Assembly: GCF_040954645.1 (NCBI RefSeq)
Contig: NC_092806.1
Coordinates: 6,882,001-6,946,000, forward strand
From: Diabrotica undecimpunctata
Taxonomy: Eukaryota > Arthropoda > Insecta > Coleoptera > Chrysomelidae
Length of the DNA: 64,000 nt
Direction: 5' to 3'
Shown: piece after piece, positions 1-12,200 of the stretch
How the letters are laid out: each line of letters opens with the position of its first letter
Position numbering within the stretch: the first letter of the stretch is position 1
Notes under the pieces: model-generated
The model's input: the letters and a program-made list of their open reading frames with translations, nothing else
Databases searched by the model: none
Told to the model about the DNA's origin: nothing
Translations under genes and position numbers: made by a program

Positions 1-765
1 ATATTTTTCCCAGATTTAATACATGTTACTTGTGTAGCGCATGGATTAAACAGAGTTGCAGAGGAAATACGAAAAAAGTTTCCTCTTGTAAATACCATGA
101 TATCCAGTGTCAAAAAAGTATTTCTTAAATCTCCTATAAGAATTCAACTTTATAAAGAAATGCTACCTAACATTCTTCTTCCACCACAACCTATTTTAAC
201 GCGATGGGGAACATGGTTAGAAGCAGCTAATTTTTATGCAGATCATTTTGTTAAAATAAAGAACATAATTGATACGTTAACAGATGAAAGTTCCCAATCT
301 CTTTTGGATTCTAAACAAACTTTTCAGAGTAACTTGCTTCAACAAGAACTTTCATTTATAAAATCAAATTTTAGTTTTGTTCAAAAAACAATTACTCAGT
401 TAGAATCACCAAAACTGTCATTGTTCGAAAGTACAGCATTAATAAAAGAATTTGCGTCATGTTGTCGGAACGTTAGAGGTAATATTTTAAAAGATATTTT
501 AAAAAAATTTGAAGCTACTATGGAAAAAAATAAAGGTTACCATATTCTTTCTGAAGTAGTCAGTGTTCTAGCTGGAAATATTTCGGAAAAAATTAATTTA
601 GAACCAAATGTTTTGGTTAGTTTGAAAAATGCTCCCGTTACATCAGTTGATGTTGAACGAAGTTTTTCCATATATAAATATATGTACTCAGACAGAAGCC
701 ACAAGCTTTTGTTAGAAAATTTTGAACACCACTTGGTCATTTATTGTTACCATAATTCTAAATAA
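1..765 (+). pseudogene. hAT-superfamily transposase, C-terminal part (cut by window edge)
   Basis: The frame is already open at base 1 and runs to a stop at 763-765, so the coding part extends left of the first ATG (97) and is truncated by the window. Residues read before that ATG include HVTCVAHGLNRVAEEIR, the central segment seen in insect hAT proteins with a DUF659-like catalytic region. The last 45 residues (SVDVERSFSIYKYMYSDRSHKLL and onward) are the hATC dimerisation domain, with the typical ERSFS motif. hAT transposases cut and paste their own element in the nucleus. The visible 255 codons have no stops, so the 3' half is well preserved; whether the whole gene is intact cannot be seen here. 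Confidence 0.8.
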
Positions 766-902
766 GTTTATTCATACTTAAAAATGATGTAGTTACTTAA
801 AATAAATGTAAATCTTAATGAATAGTAGGAAATATTTAGTTATGTACACTTTTTTTTTAAATAAAATTGTTACTATTTTACGATTTTTTTATTTATTTGT
901 AT

Positions 903-987
903 GCATATTTTGTAAAATATTTGCATATTTTCGGGTAAACACGTGCATATTTATGCGCATATTTTCTACACTTTTATTTGCATATTT
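903..987 (+). repeat. Subterminal GCATATTT repeats at the 3' end of the hAT element
   Basis: Five direct copies of GCATATTT start at 903, 923, 945, 957 and 980, just downstream of the hAT stop codon. Clustered short subterminal repeats are the usual transposase-binding arrangement of hAT elements. The outer terminal inverted repeat cannot be set because the left end lies outside the window. The stretch 766-902 is otherwise plain AT-rich DNA. Confidence 0.5.
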
Positions 988-1009
988 GCCGAAGTCTAAT
1001 TATTATTAA

Positions 1010-1290
1010 CTATGTACCACCGTCATCAGATACCGTGTCACCTTCATTATTTACTTTGTACCACCGACCTGATGATGCTTTGCAAATTTTAGAAAGCCAA
1101 ACCGGTCCTCTGAGGTAGTAAAATTAAACTGATTGTGAGTAAGTCTAATTCTTTTTTTTTTACCTTTTTAAAATGGACTCACATAAGCAACACATTCATG
1201 ATTCATGATATTATTAAATTGTTTATTTTCCAACGTTTGATTTAATCTATTTTTGTATAATTCTCTCACGCTTTCTTGTTCTAAGCTGAT
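1010..1290. other. AT-rich spacer, no gene seen
   Basis: No coding frame or RNA was recognised. A short duplicated phrase (ctatgtaccaccg / tttgtaccaccga near 1010-1065) suggests an old element end, but nothing supports a name. Confidence 0.4.
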
Positions 1291-1299
1291 TAGGTTATA

Positions 1300-1800
1300 T
1301 TATCTCTTCTGTATTTCTTTCTCCCTTTCATTTCCTTCTTTTTCTTCCTTAGGTTTATTTACACCAAATATGATCTTAGCTTTTAATAAGTGATGATTGC
1401 TTCCACAGGTAGCTCCTCTCAATACCCTTACATCTTGTACAATCATATTTGTCTTTTGTCGTATGATTGTGTAGTCTATGATTGATGTCAACTCTCTCGT
1501 ATTTTGCGTCCATGTGTATTTGTGTATGTCCATTTGCAATTTTCATTTCATTTTGTTCGCATAATGATATTAGTCTGGTACCATTATCATTTACGTGGTC
1601 CTCTCCGAATTGACCTATAACTGCGTTATGGGGTTTTTTCCAGTTCTGCTGTTTAAGTCTCCCAAGATGATAATTTCTCGAGATGTGCCGACTTTTGCAA
1701 CCTCTAAATTCATTTTCTCAAAAAAATCGTTTTTAATGTTTACTGGTGCGTCATCATTTACTGCATATACACCCAAGATTGTACATTTGTTTCCTAAGTA
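1300..1800 (-). pseudogene. Non-LTR retrotransposon endonuclease (EEP) domain fragment
   Basis: Read on the minus strand from about 1800 down to 1300, the conceptual translation gives IIILGDLNSRTG, then GQFGEDHVNDNGTRLISLC, then WTQNTRELTSIIDYTI and finally RGATCGSNHHLLKAKI. This is the C-terminal half of an endonuclease/exonuclease/phosphatase domain of RTE/Jockey-type retrotransposons, which nicks target DNA. The GDLN active-site segment and the S-N/D-H-x-L motif are present. One small frame break occurs around 1635 and no reverse transcriptase follows, so it is a truncated relic. Confidence 0.7.
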
Positions 1801-2074
1801 TTAATCTCCTAAGTATTAAAACCGAAAATACTCTTAAATTATAATAGAAATAATTCACTATTAGTATGTTTAACAATCATTAATCCAATGACTCGAGTTA
1901 AAAGTACGTATTGGTAACCTAGACCGTGGCTTCATTCCATTAAACAATAAGATATAAGCTAACATTGAAATAACACAGATATTTAGATATTTCTAGGTAT
2001 AAATACGGTACATATATCGGATCGTAGATATATACTAAGTGACATAGAAATCCGAACACCCAGTTTAAATGATT

Positions 2075-3105
2075 TTATATTGATAAAATTTTGTATAAGT
2101 ACTTAATGAAGCATAATAAGTAAATGATTAAAATTTCAAAATGATTGCATTGCTTTAAAGCCCTTTTACCTTTAATAATGTGTGGATTCACCCCGATGGT
2201 TATGCATTCTCCAACGCGCCTAGGTATGCTTCTGATCAGGTGGTCAATGTCCTCTTGTGGTATCTCATTCCAGGCAACCACCACCTCCAACCGAAGTGCT
2301 TGTAGAGTCTGAGGAGAACGTTGCAAATTGAGCAATCTCCTACCCATCACATCAGACACGTGCTCAATTGGGGATAAGTCGGGAAATCTTGGTGGCCATG
2401 CTAACAATGTGACATCATTATGTTGAAAGAAGTCTATTGTGACTCTTGCAACATGTGGTCGGGCATTATCTTGTTGGAAAGATAGGGTAAAAGGTGGGGT
2501 TCTAGAACTTCTTGGGTATAACGCTGCGCGTTCATGTTACCTCTGATGAAGATTAAAGGTGACCTGAAACCATAAGCTATAGCACCCCAAATCATAACTC
2601 CAACAGTGTGATGAACATGTCTTTCAACAAAAAACTGTGGATTCCTCCTTTCATCACGTCACCTTCTAACTCTCGCGCGACCATCGTGCATGCCTATCAA
2701 AATCGACACTCGTCACTAAAGACAATATTGTTCCATTCCTGATTCCAGAGTGACCGTTCTCTGCAGCACTGAAGACGATTACGGCGATGTTCTGGAGTTA
2801 AAGGGAGGACCCAGTGTGGTCGGTATGAAAACAGGCCAAAACTTCTCATTCGTCGGTAAACACTTCGCATGTCAATAGGTCTTCCGTGTTCTGCAAACCA
2901 TTCATTTGCAATGGAGCTGGTAGTGAAGAAACGGTATCTTAAGGCCAATAATCTTAGGCGGCGATCTTCACGGTCTGTTGTTCTACGGCGGCATCCAGTG
3001 CCGCTTGCTCTTTGCGTACGGCCTTCTTGAAAGTCGTTAAACCTAATATGTATAAACAAATATAGTGATAAATGGAAGAGTAACAAATAAACCCTCATCA
3101 TCCTT
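2075..3105 (-). pseudogene. Tc1-like (IS630-Tc1-mariner) transposase, decayed
   Basis: The minus strand read from 3101 gives a helix-turn-helix region, then a stretch ending WNNIVFSDECRF that contains the first catalytic Asp. A stop and frame changes follow around 2690-2500. From about 2470 to 2075 the frame is open again with FQQDNARPHVARV (second Asp) and FPDLSPIEHV (Glu). The order HTH, D, D, E and the size fit a Tc1-type transposase of about 340 residues. The broken middle makes it non-functional. I could not fix the terminal inverted repeats. Confidence 0.75.
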
Positions 3106-3109
3106 CTAT

Positions 3110-5820
3110 TACCGCAAGGCGGACTTAGCCACTATAAGAATATATTAAGGTTCTGTAGTTTCTTAAATTATTGAGCATGTTATTGATATAATTTGTATCA
3201 TCACCCTCGTATTCATAGTCGATAATCTTAACTATAATTTTTTTATGTATTTAACAGTTCTTTATAGATCTTCCAGATTATCTAATAATACGAAAACATC
3301 GTTCTGTTATCGAATAATTTTTATGAACGTTCCACATAGAAAATTTTTCATTTTCTTACTCCTTACATAAAGCCAAATATAAATATAATAAAAGTAATAA
3401 CGATACTAATCATACCATTCCTTGATTTTAGCGATATATTTATATTAAAGATGTCACAGTTCTCGTTGAAGTAACATGACAAGTTTTTTTTGTATTTCGT
3501 GGAATTTTTTACCGGATATTATGTGAGACGATATGAGATTAATGGTAGGAATGAATGATTGTGTTAGAAACGAATTGCGTCAAATTATTATTTAATATAT
3601 GTATAATTTAATATATAATAAAAAATGTATAATCATGTCTATTTAGGTAGAATTAAAAACAGCTGATCCGTTGATCGCTAAATCGCATATTTTCGCGTCC
3701 GTCAAATCATATATGTAATTATAACAATATTTTTATTGCAACTGCTGAGCATTTGAATAAATAAAAAATTTTTATACGCATGGCTTATTTTAAAAAATGT
3801 ATAATTATTCTCGTTAAAAACATTTAAATCGTCTTCTTAAATAATAATTTTTACAGATAATAAGATCCTTTCGGTAAACTCGAGTATATTTTGACAGATT
3901 CATTGCTGGAAACCTACAACACAAAAGTTCCTAGCTCTCGGTATTAACCATAGATAAAGAATGTATTAACAGCTTAAATAAACTTTTATTACAGACTTCT
4001 TTTATTGAAAACCGAATAATTATTATAAATAGTGGAAGTGTATACTAAACCCATAAAATTTTGGGTAGTATATATTTAAAAGATATATTTTAGTTGTTAT
4101 AATTTAGCATAACTATTTATTATATAGTGCAAATAAGTAAATATTGATTGTTGGTAGTTCGTAAAGTTCTATTTTATATACCATTTAGTTTGTTAACTTT
4201 TAATATATAAGTACGTGTGCTTGGTTGTAATTTCCCGCCACTCTTAGTCTGTCAAAAAGTAACTAACTTCGCAAAAAAATAATTACTAAATTCACTAGAC
4301 AGTTCGGACTGGGAATAGCGAACCGACTATGACAATAAATTTGTTGTATGAAACAGTCAAACCAAATTTTTTGATATTGTTTGATTCCATCAGTTTATAT
4401 GTTTTGTCTTTCTCTGGTAATTGCTTCTTTGTTGTATTTATATGATTTTTTATAAGAATCTGTGTTTTGGCCTACATTTCTTTCTCATTACGGATTATAT
4501 AATTTGTCTTTCTACTACTATTCCAGTCGATCTGTCAGAAATTATCGATTTCACGTAAAAAACATTAAGAGCTAAATATTGAACCGATTATAAGTAAAGA
4601 TCTGGATTTTATTATGCAATTTATAAAAGGCATAAACATAGAAGGTGTAAGAGGATATAACTTGTTAAAGTGATCATACTCGTAAAATACAGCTACGGTC
4701 AAGTGGAGGGGAAAACTTTCCAAACTCCGTTTTTTTAAGAATCGAACTTCAAATTGAAGCGCCTTGAAAAAATTTGCGTTACCCAGCTTTCTATGACACA
4801 CAAAATATATTTATTTTAATCTTTTCTAATGTGTTGTCTAAAATAAAAACTGGGCCTCACAAATCCACCCGACTGTTCATGTAATTTACATGTTCTCGAT
4901 TACTCAAGGGTTAAATATCTTACAGCCAAACCAGTCGCAATCTAGTTTTATAAAGAAGAATTTTGTTTGGACTACTTAAAAATGATTTTAGATTCGTAAA
5001 TCGAAAAAATCGACGTTAATTAAAAAGATACCTCAAAGTTCTATATTGGTAGGTATAATGAAACAATTGATTAAATTAGATAAGGCAGATACAATAACTA
5101 TAATTCATGTGTCCTTTATTAAACTATTCTAATAGTGCAAACAACAATAATTAATTATAACTCATAACTAAACTTGTACTTGTAACCAAACATAAAATAC
5201 ACACAATACAATAAAACACAACAAACCATAAAATATGTTAAAAAACACAATTATATTTTAGCTTATCAAAAATATGAAAACGATATCGTCATAATAATTG
5301 TCAAAATAATTAAAAACGGTGTTACATGCTCAAAATGTAATAATTGTAGTACGTATATAAAGGTATATTAACATTATGAATATTGTTAAGGTCAGTGCAA
5401 AAATTACTTTCTAAACCGAGTCTGATTTTGGAAAATCCGTTACACACATTTAAAATAACCTTAGTATACCCTGTCAAAAACTAAACTTCATAATTCATAG
5501 GTAGAACGAATAAAATAAAAAATTCTCGGGAAAACCCAAATTAATGATCTAACTGGGGGAGGAACTGTAATCTACTGAGATCTAACTGTAAGAATATAGT
5601 ATATACAGGGTGATTCACGTAGAACGAATATTAAACTAATCTCTGAAAATAATTTGCAATAACTTTTGAATGCTATTGACTTCCACTGAATTATTTATCT
5701 TTTTTTTTACAGAAAAGTTTAAAAAAATCATGTGATAAGTTTATTATACAAATTAAAAATGATTTATAGATAATCTAAAGAAAAACACCCATAACTTCTT
5801 AAGCAATTTAATTCCTATAG
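3110..5820. other. Long AT-rich non-coding stretch with a dispersed repeat
   Basis: No protein or RNA gene is supported in this 2.7 kb. It holds one recognisable dispersed repeat at 4561-4800 (listed separately). At 5606-5626 it has the motif TACAGGGTGATTCACGTAG, a terminal phrase common to short insect elements. The minus-strand 78-codon frame at 4565-4801 lies wholly within the repeat and is not treated as a gene. Confidence 0.5.
4561..4800 (+). repeat. Dispersed repeat, copy 1 (copy 2 at 20455-20650)
   Basis: The phrase acattaagagct(g)aaa-attgaac-gattata and a downstream block (gaacttcaaattgaagcgcc, then aaaaaatttgcg and tttctatg) recur in the same order and orientation at 20455-20650. 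The copies are clearly diverged. This is an unnamed interspersed repeat. Confidence 0.55.
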
Positions 5821-5823
5821 AAA

Positions 5824-7476
<1,653 letters not shown>

Positions 7477-7756
7477 TGTTACGAACATACTTTTGGCATG
7501 GCCCAGGTAACGGTTGCATTGCATCTCTAATACTCTCGAAAGTTCGCGGCGTATCGAGTGCGAGAGAGAATAACCGGTCACGTAGGTGAATTAGAGGTGG
7601 GACAACGCCAGAATATTCTCGAAACCAGTAACTATAGTATATATAGGTAACAATGTTAGAAGTAGAGTTAGTTGATAATAGAGTACCGAACTGTAAAGTT
7701 ATAAATAAATATATGTATATAAATTCGAACCGCTCGTTTTATTTAATCACGCTACA
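7477..7756 (+). repeat. 5' LTR of the Gypsy element
   Basis: It runs from tgttacgaacatac to cacgctaca, 280 bp. A TATATATA run at 7638-7645 is a possible TATA box, and AATAAA at 7704-7709 is a candidate poly(A) signal. The same 280 bases recur at 13465-13744. Confidence 0.95.
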
Positions 7757-7916
7757 GTTGGTGTCCGGTGTGAGATTTGCAAATAAATTCAGCAGTGATT
7801 TTTGAAAAAGACTTTTGAACTTTTGAAAAGTATTGTTCGTCGGGAACATCCGCGTAGATCGGTAGTGATCTTTGTACGAAAGAACATTTAAAAAGTACGT
7901 GTGTGCCTGACCAAAG
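7757..7916 (+). promoter_or_regulatory. Gypsy leader with putative primer-binding site
   Basis: Immediately after the LTR comes gttggtgtccggtgtgag. The TGG start at 7759 is where a tRNA primer-binding site is expected. I could not assign the complementary tRNA with confidence. The remaining untranslated leader leads to the gag ATG at 7917. Confidence 0.4.
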
Positions 7917-9245
7917 ATGCTGCTAGTACAACTCTCAGTAAAACAGTTGCGAGAGCAACTAGAAGAACGCGATGAAGATTGCAGCGGGTCCAAGAAGATC
8001 CTCCAAGAACGACTGAAGAATGTTCTTAACAAGAATGGAGATGACCCAGAGACATTCCAGTTTCAGTCAGCGGAAGAAGCAGTTTTAATGAAGATAGAAG
8101 AAACTTCTAAAAAAATTGAAGAAACTTCTAACAAAATTGAAGAATCTTCTAAAAAAAATGATGATAAATTTGAGACTGTTTCCAAAAGATTCGATGAAAC
8201 GTCTCAAATGATAGAAGAATCTTCTCGAAAGAATGATGAAAGATTCAATGAAACGTCTCAAATGATTGAAGAATCTTCTCGAAAGAATGATGAAAGATTC
8301 AATGAAACGTCTCAAACTATTAAAGAAATAGCTAGACAAAACGACGAGAAATTCGAAAATATGTCTAGAAGATTCGACGAAGTATGTAATCAAAACAATG
8401 ACAAATTTGAAGAAGTCACAAAAACATTCGATAAAGTAGAAGAGAAGATCAAACAGTTAGAGAGCATGATAACTAATACAAAAGTGCTACCACCAGTTAA
8501 TACAATAGCCTTAGATCCGGTAGTGAAAGAAGAATCACCTAGAGACGAAACGACACATAATATGAGATTCAAATTGCCACCATTTGATGGAAAGTCCTCT
8601 TGGTCCATATACCTTAGACAATTTGAAGCTATTTCGACAGCCAATCATTGGACAGAACAAGAAAAAGCTGTTTCCTTGACTGCTGCTTTACGAGGTGATG
8701 CTGCAGATATCCTAAGATCGATTCCTAAGGGTCAAGAAAAATGTTACCAGACCTTGTTCACTCGACTAGACAAACGTTATGGAGATGCCCATCTACAACA
8801 AGTCTACAAGGCGCAACTAAGAAGTAGAATTCAACGAGCAAGTGAAAATTTGCAAGAGTTTGAAGCAGATGTTGCTCGTATAGTGCGGTTGGCTTATCCG
8901 GAGGTACCAGACATTATTTTAGAAGAAATTGCTGTAGATACCTTCGTCAATGGGTTAAAAGAAAGTGAATTACAGAAAGCTTTACGACTAGCAAGACCGA
9001 AAGTTCTAGATGAAGCGCTCGCTATTGCCTTGGAACATGAAACAGCTAGTCAAACTTCACGGAGTCATCGGGTAAGAACCATTGAAGAAGGCGACGAACC
9101 AAACGATGAACGTCTGGAAGAAATGGTACGAAAAGTAGTTCGTAACACGATGCCGAAGAGACGCGAGCCCAGATGTTGGAATTGCGGTGACGTAGGTCAT
9201 ATTCGCCGTAATTGCAAGAAAATGATACAACAGTCGGAAAACTAG
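7917..9245 (+). CDS. gag: Gypsy Gag: SAP-like, coiled coil, capsid, CCHC knuckle
   Basis: 442 residues. Residues 5-37 (LSVKQLREQLEERD, then CSGSKKILQERL) match the two-helix SAP fold that binds AT-rich DNA in other proteins. Residues 60-185 are a charged coiled coil containing tandem copies of the 18-residue unit NETSQMIEESSRKNDERF, encoded by 54-bp DNA repeats around 8192-8315. Residues 216-375 are the retrotransposon Gag/capsid domain (FKLPPFDGKSSWSIYLRQF). Residues 420-433 form a zinc knuckle C-x2-C-x4-H-x4-C. Gag packages element RNA into cytoplasmic particles. The ATG at 7917 is the first ATG after the leader. The end overlaps the Pol frame by 34 nt. A SAP domain in Gag is unusual; its role here (chromatin tethering or nuclear retention) is inference. 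Confidence 0.92.
   Translation: MLLVQLSVKQLREQLEERDEDCSGSKKILQERLKNVLNKNGDDPETFQFQSAEEAVLMKIEETSKKIEETSNKIEESSKKNDDKFETVSKRFDETSQMIEESSRKNDERFNETSQMIEESSRKNDERFNETSQTIKEIARQNDEKFENMSRRFDEVCNQNNDKFEEVTKTFDKVEEKIKQLESMITNTKVLPPVNTIALDPVVKEESPRDETTHNMRFKLPPFDGKSSWSIYLRQFEAISTANHWTEQEKAVSLTAALRGDAADILRSIPKGQEKCYQTLFTRLDKRYGDAHLQQVYKAQLRSRIQRASENLQEFEADVARIVRLAYPEVPDIILEEIAVDTFVNGLKESELQKALRLARPKVLDEALAIALEHETASQTSRSHRVRTIEEGDEPNDERLEEMVRKVVRNTMPKRREPRCWNCGDVGHIRRNCKKMIQQSEN
9212..9245 (+). promoter_or_regulatory. Gag-Pol -1 frameshift window
   Basis: The Pol frame is -1 relative to Gag and opens at 9212 (TAA at 9209-9211). Gag ends at the TAG at 9243-9245, so slippage must occur within these 34 nt. 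Candidate sites are the A-runs in gcaagaaaatg (9214-9224) and ggaaaac (9236-9242). Neither is a canonical X-XXY-YYZ heptamer. Confidence 0.6.
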
Positions 9246-12200
9246 AACGGGTCGACAACAAGGGGCAACTGCCGACCTCGAGAAACACAGCCCCCACAGT
9301 AACTGTGAACATTACGTCCTCAGGTGGAATTCATAGCTTGTACATAGAGGGTCGTATCAATAATAAATGTAGATCGTTTTTGGTAGATACAGGTGCAACG
9401 AGAACTATTGCACGGCCAGAAGTAGTACGAGGCCATCTCAAATTATCGCCTGCAACAGTAAAGCTTAGAACAGCAACTGGTGAGATAATTAATACATATG
9501 GCGAGGCTAATATGTCAGTATCCATTGGCCAGACCACAGTGAAACATACAGTATTAATTGCAGAGATCTCCGATGAGTTCATATTGGGAATGGATTTACT
9601 AAGGAAAGTTGGGGCTGTATTGAATGTCAAAGATGGAGTTCTCGAGATCAGTGGTGAAGAGTTGCCGTTTCATGAAGACAAAGAAGATGTTATCAGCTTA
9701 ATAACTACTTGTGACGTAACAATACCCGGTAATAGTGAGAAAATTTTGATGACCAGACCTGATGGTTACTGCCGAGAGGGAAGTTTAAGGATGGTCGAAG
9801 ATGTGAATAATGCCGAGTTCCTAACGGCAAAAGCTTTGGTGAGAATTCGAGATGTCGTTCCTGTAAGAGTTATGAATTTAAAGGGAACTGCTATTAAGTT
9901 AAGTAAAAGAACTTTGATCGGACAGTGTGTTCCCGTGGCTTCGATTTGTTCCATAAATACTAATGAGAAACCGTCGAAATCTAAGTATCCAAAGGAGCTT
10001 GTTGAGACGATGATTAAAACGTGCCAAGATCTTGATGATGAACGAACTAAAAAAGTGAAGTCTATGCTGATAGAATTTCAAGATGTTTTTGCCATGGATA
10101 AGAAGGATAATGGCAAAACAAGCATAGTAAAGCATAAAATTAATACCGGAGACGCTCAGCCAATCAGACAACAACCTAGACGACTTCCATTTGCAAAAAG
10201 AGATGAAGCCGAAGACATCATCAAAGATATGAACAAACAAGGGGTAATTGAACCATCAAACAGTCCATGGACATCACCAGTAGTGCTAGTAAAGAAGAAA
10301 GATGGTTCAACACGTTTTTGTATTGACTACCGACAGCTCAATGCAGTAACTAAAAAAGATAGTTATCCTTTGCCCAGAATAGACGATACTTTGGATACAC
10401 TTTCCGGTTCTCGTTGGTTCTCCACACTCGATCTGAAAAGTGGATATTGGCAAGTAGACATGGAGCCAGCTGATCGTGAAAAAACCGCATTCTCGATAGG
10501 ATCAGGGCTTTGGCAGTTCACAGTTATGCCCTTTGGTTTATGTAATGCCCCGGCCACATTTGAAAGATTAATGGAGGCAGTTTTAAGAGGTCTAACATGG
10601 AAAACATGCCTGGTTTATTTGGATGATGTAATTGTAGTTGGAAGATCCTTCGATGAACATGCCAATAATCTGACAGAAGTCTTTCAACGATTGCGGGCAG
10701 CGAATTTAAAGTTAAGTCCAAAGAAATGTCACTTGTTTCGACGAGAAGTGAAGTACTTGGGACATATTGTAGCAAGTAATGGTGTAACAGCTGATCCTGA
10801 AAAACTTGCAGCAATTAAGGAGTGGCCAGTACCAAGAGATAAACACGAAATTAGAAGTTTTCTTGGCCTATGTACGTATTACCGACGTTTTGTCAAAGGA
10901 TTTGCCAACATCTCCAAGCCATTAACAAAGTTGACAGAAGAAGGCAAAGAATATACATGGAGCGAAGAGTGTCAAAGAGCTTTCGAACACTTACAAATGG
11001 CTCTGATCAGCGCACCGATTTTAAGCTACCCTAGACAGACAGGAAAATTTGTGTTGGACACCGATGCAAGCAACAGTGCAATAGGAGCTGTTCTTTCCCA
11101 AATCCAAGATGGGCAGGAGAAAGTCATCGCTTACTTTAGCAAAGTCTTATCAAAACCAGAAAGAAACTATTGCGTTACCAGGAGAGAATTGCTTGGCGTA
11201 GTGAAGGCTTGTGAGCATTTCCATAAATACTTGTATGGCAGAAAGTTTCTTCTTCGCACGGATCACGCTGCTCTAAAATGGCTCCTACAATTTCGTAATC
11301 CAGAGGGCCAGATGGCAAGATGGTTAGAACGATTACAAGAATATGATTACGAGATCGAACACAGGGCTGGCAGAGTTCATTCAAATGCTGATGCCCTTTC
11401 GAGACGGCCGTGCAGTGCAAATTGTAATCACTGTCTTAAATTAGAAGAACGACTTTGCCCCGTGAGACGAACCACCGTCATTAATGAGCAATGGCAGCCT
11501 CAACAGCTACAAGACGCTCAAGCAGATGATCCATGTATAAAAAGAGTATTGGATTGGATGCGTCGAAGTGAGAGACCTTCTTGGCAAGACATTAGTGCAT
11601 GTAGTCCAGAAGTCAAGTGTTACTGGAGCCAATGGAATTGCCTAGTGCTGAAAGATGATCTTCTGTATAGAACCTTTGAGAACGATGATGGTACAGAAAC
11701 TAAGCTTCAGTTGATTGTACCTAAAAGTAAAGTGTCAGAAGTATTGCGTCAGTTGCATGACGGTGCATCAGGTGGACACTTCGGTATCACGAAGACTCTG
11801 CAAAAGGTTCGAGAACGGTTCTATTGGGTGAACTGTAAAGATGATGTAAGAAGATGGTGCCGGAAATGTGAACTGTGTGCAACCAGTAATGGTCCAGCTG
11901 GTAAAAAGAGGGCACCCATGAGACAGTACAATGTTGGTAGTCCTATGGAAAGAGTAGCAATCGACATTGCAGGTCCACTTCCAGAGACAAATGATGGAAA
12001 TAAATATATCCTGGTAGCCATGGATTATTTTACGAAATGGACTGAGGCCTATGCGATACCAAATCAAGAAGCTGCTACCGTTGCAGAGGTACTTGTTAAA
12101 GAATTCTTTAGCCGATTTGGTGTTCCTTTGGAGATCCACTCCGACCAAGGGCGAAATTTCGAGTCAACCCTTTTCCAAAACGTTTGTAAATTGATTGGTG

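Noticed and set aside
7757..7775. Naming the primer tRNA of the Gypsy element
   Set aside because: The TGGTGTCCGG start did not match any tRNA 3' end I could recall securely.
8192..8315. CRISPR-like spaced repeats
   Set aside because: They are contiguous 54-bp coding repeats in gag without unique spacers; the genome is eukaryotic.
8085..8644. Minus-strand frames under gag
   Set aside because: Shadows of the coiled-coil and capsid coding region.
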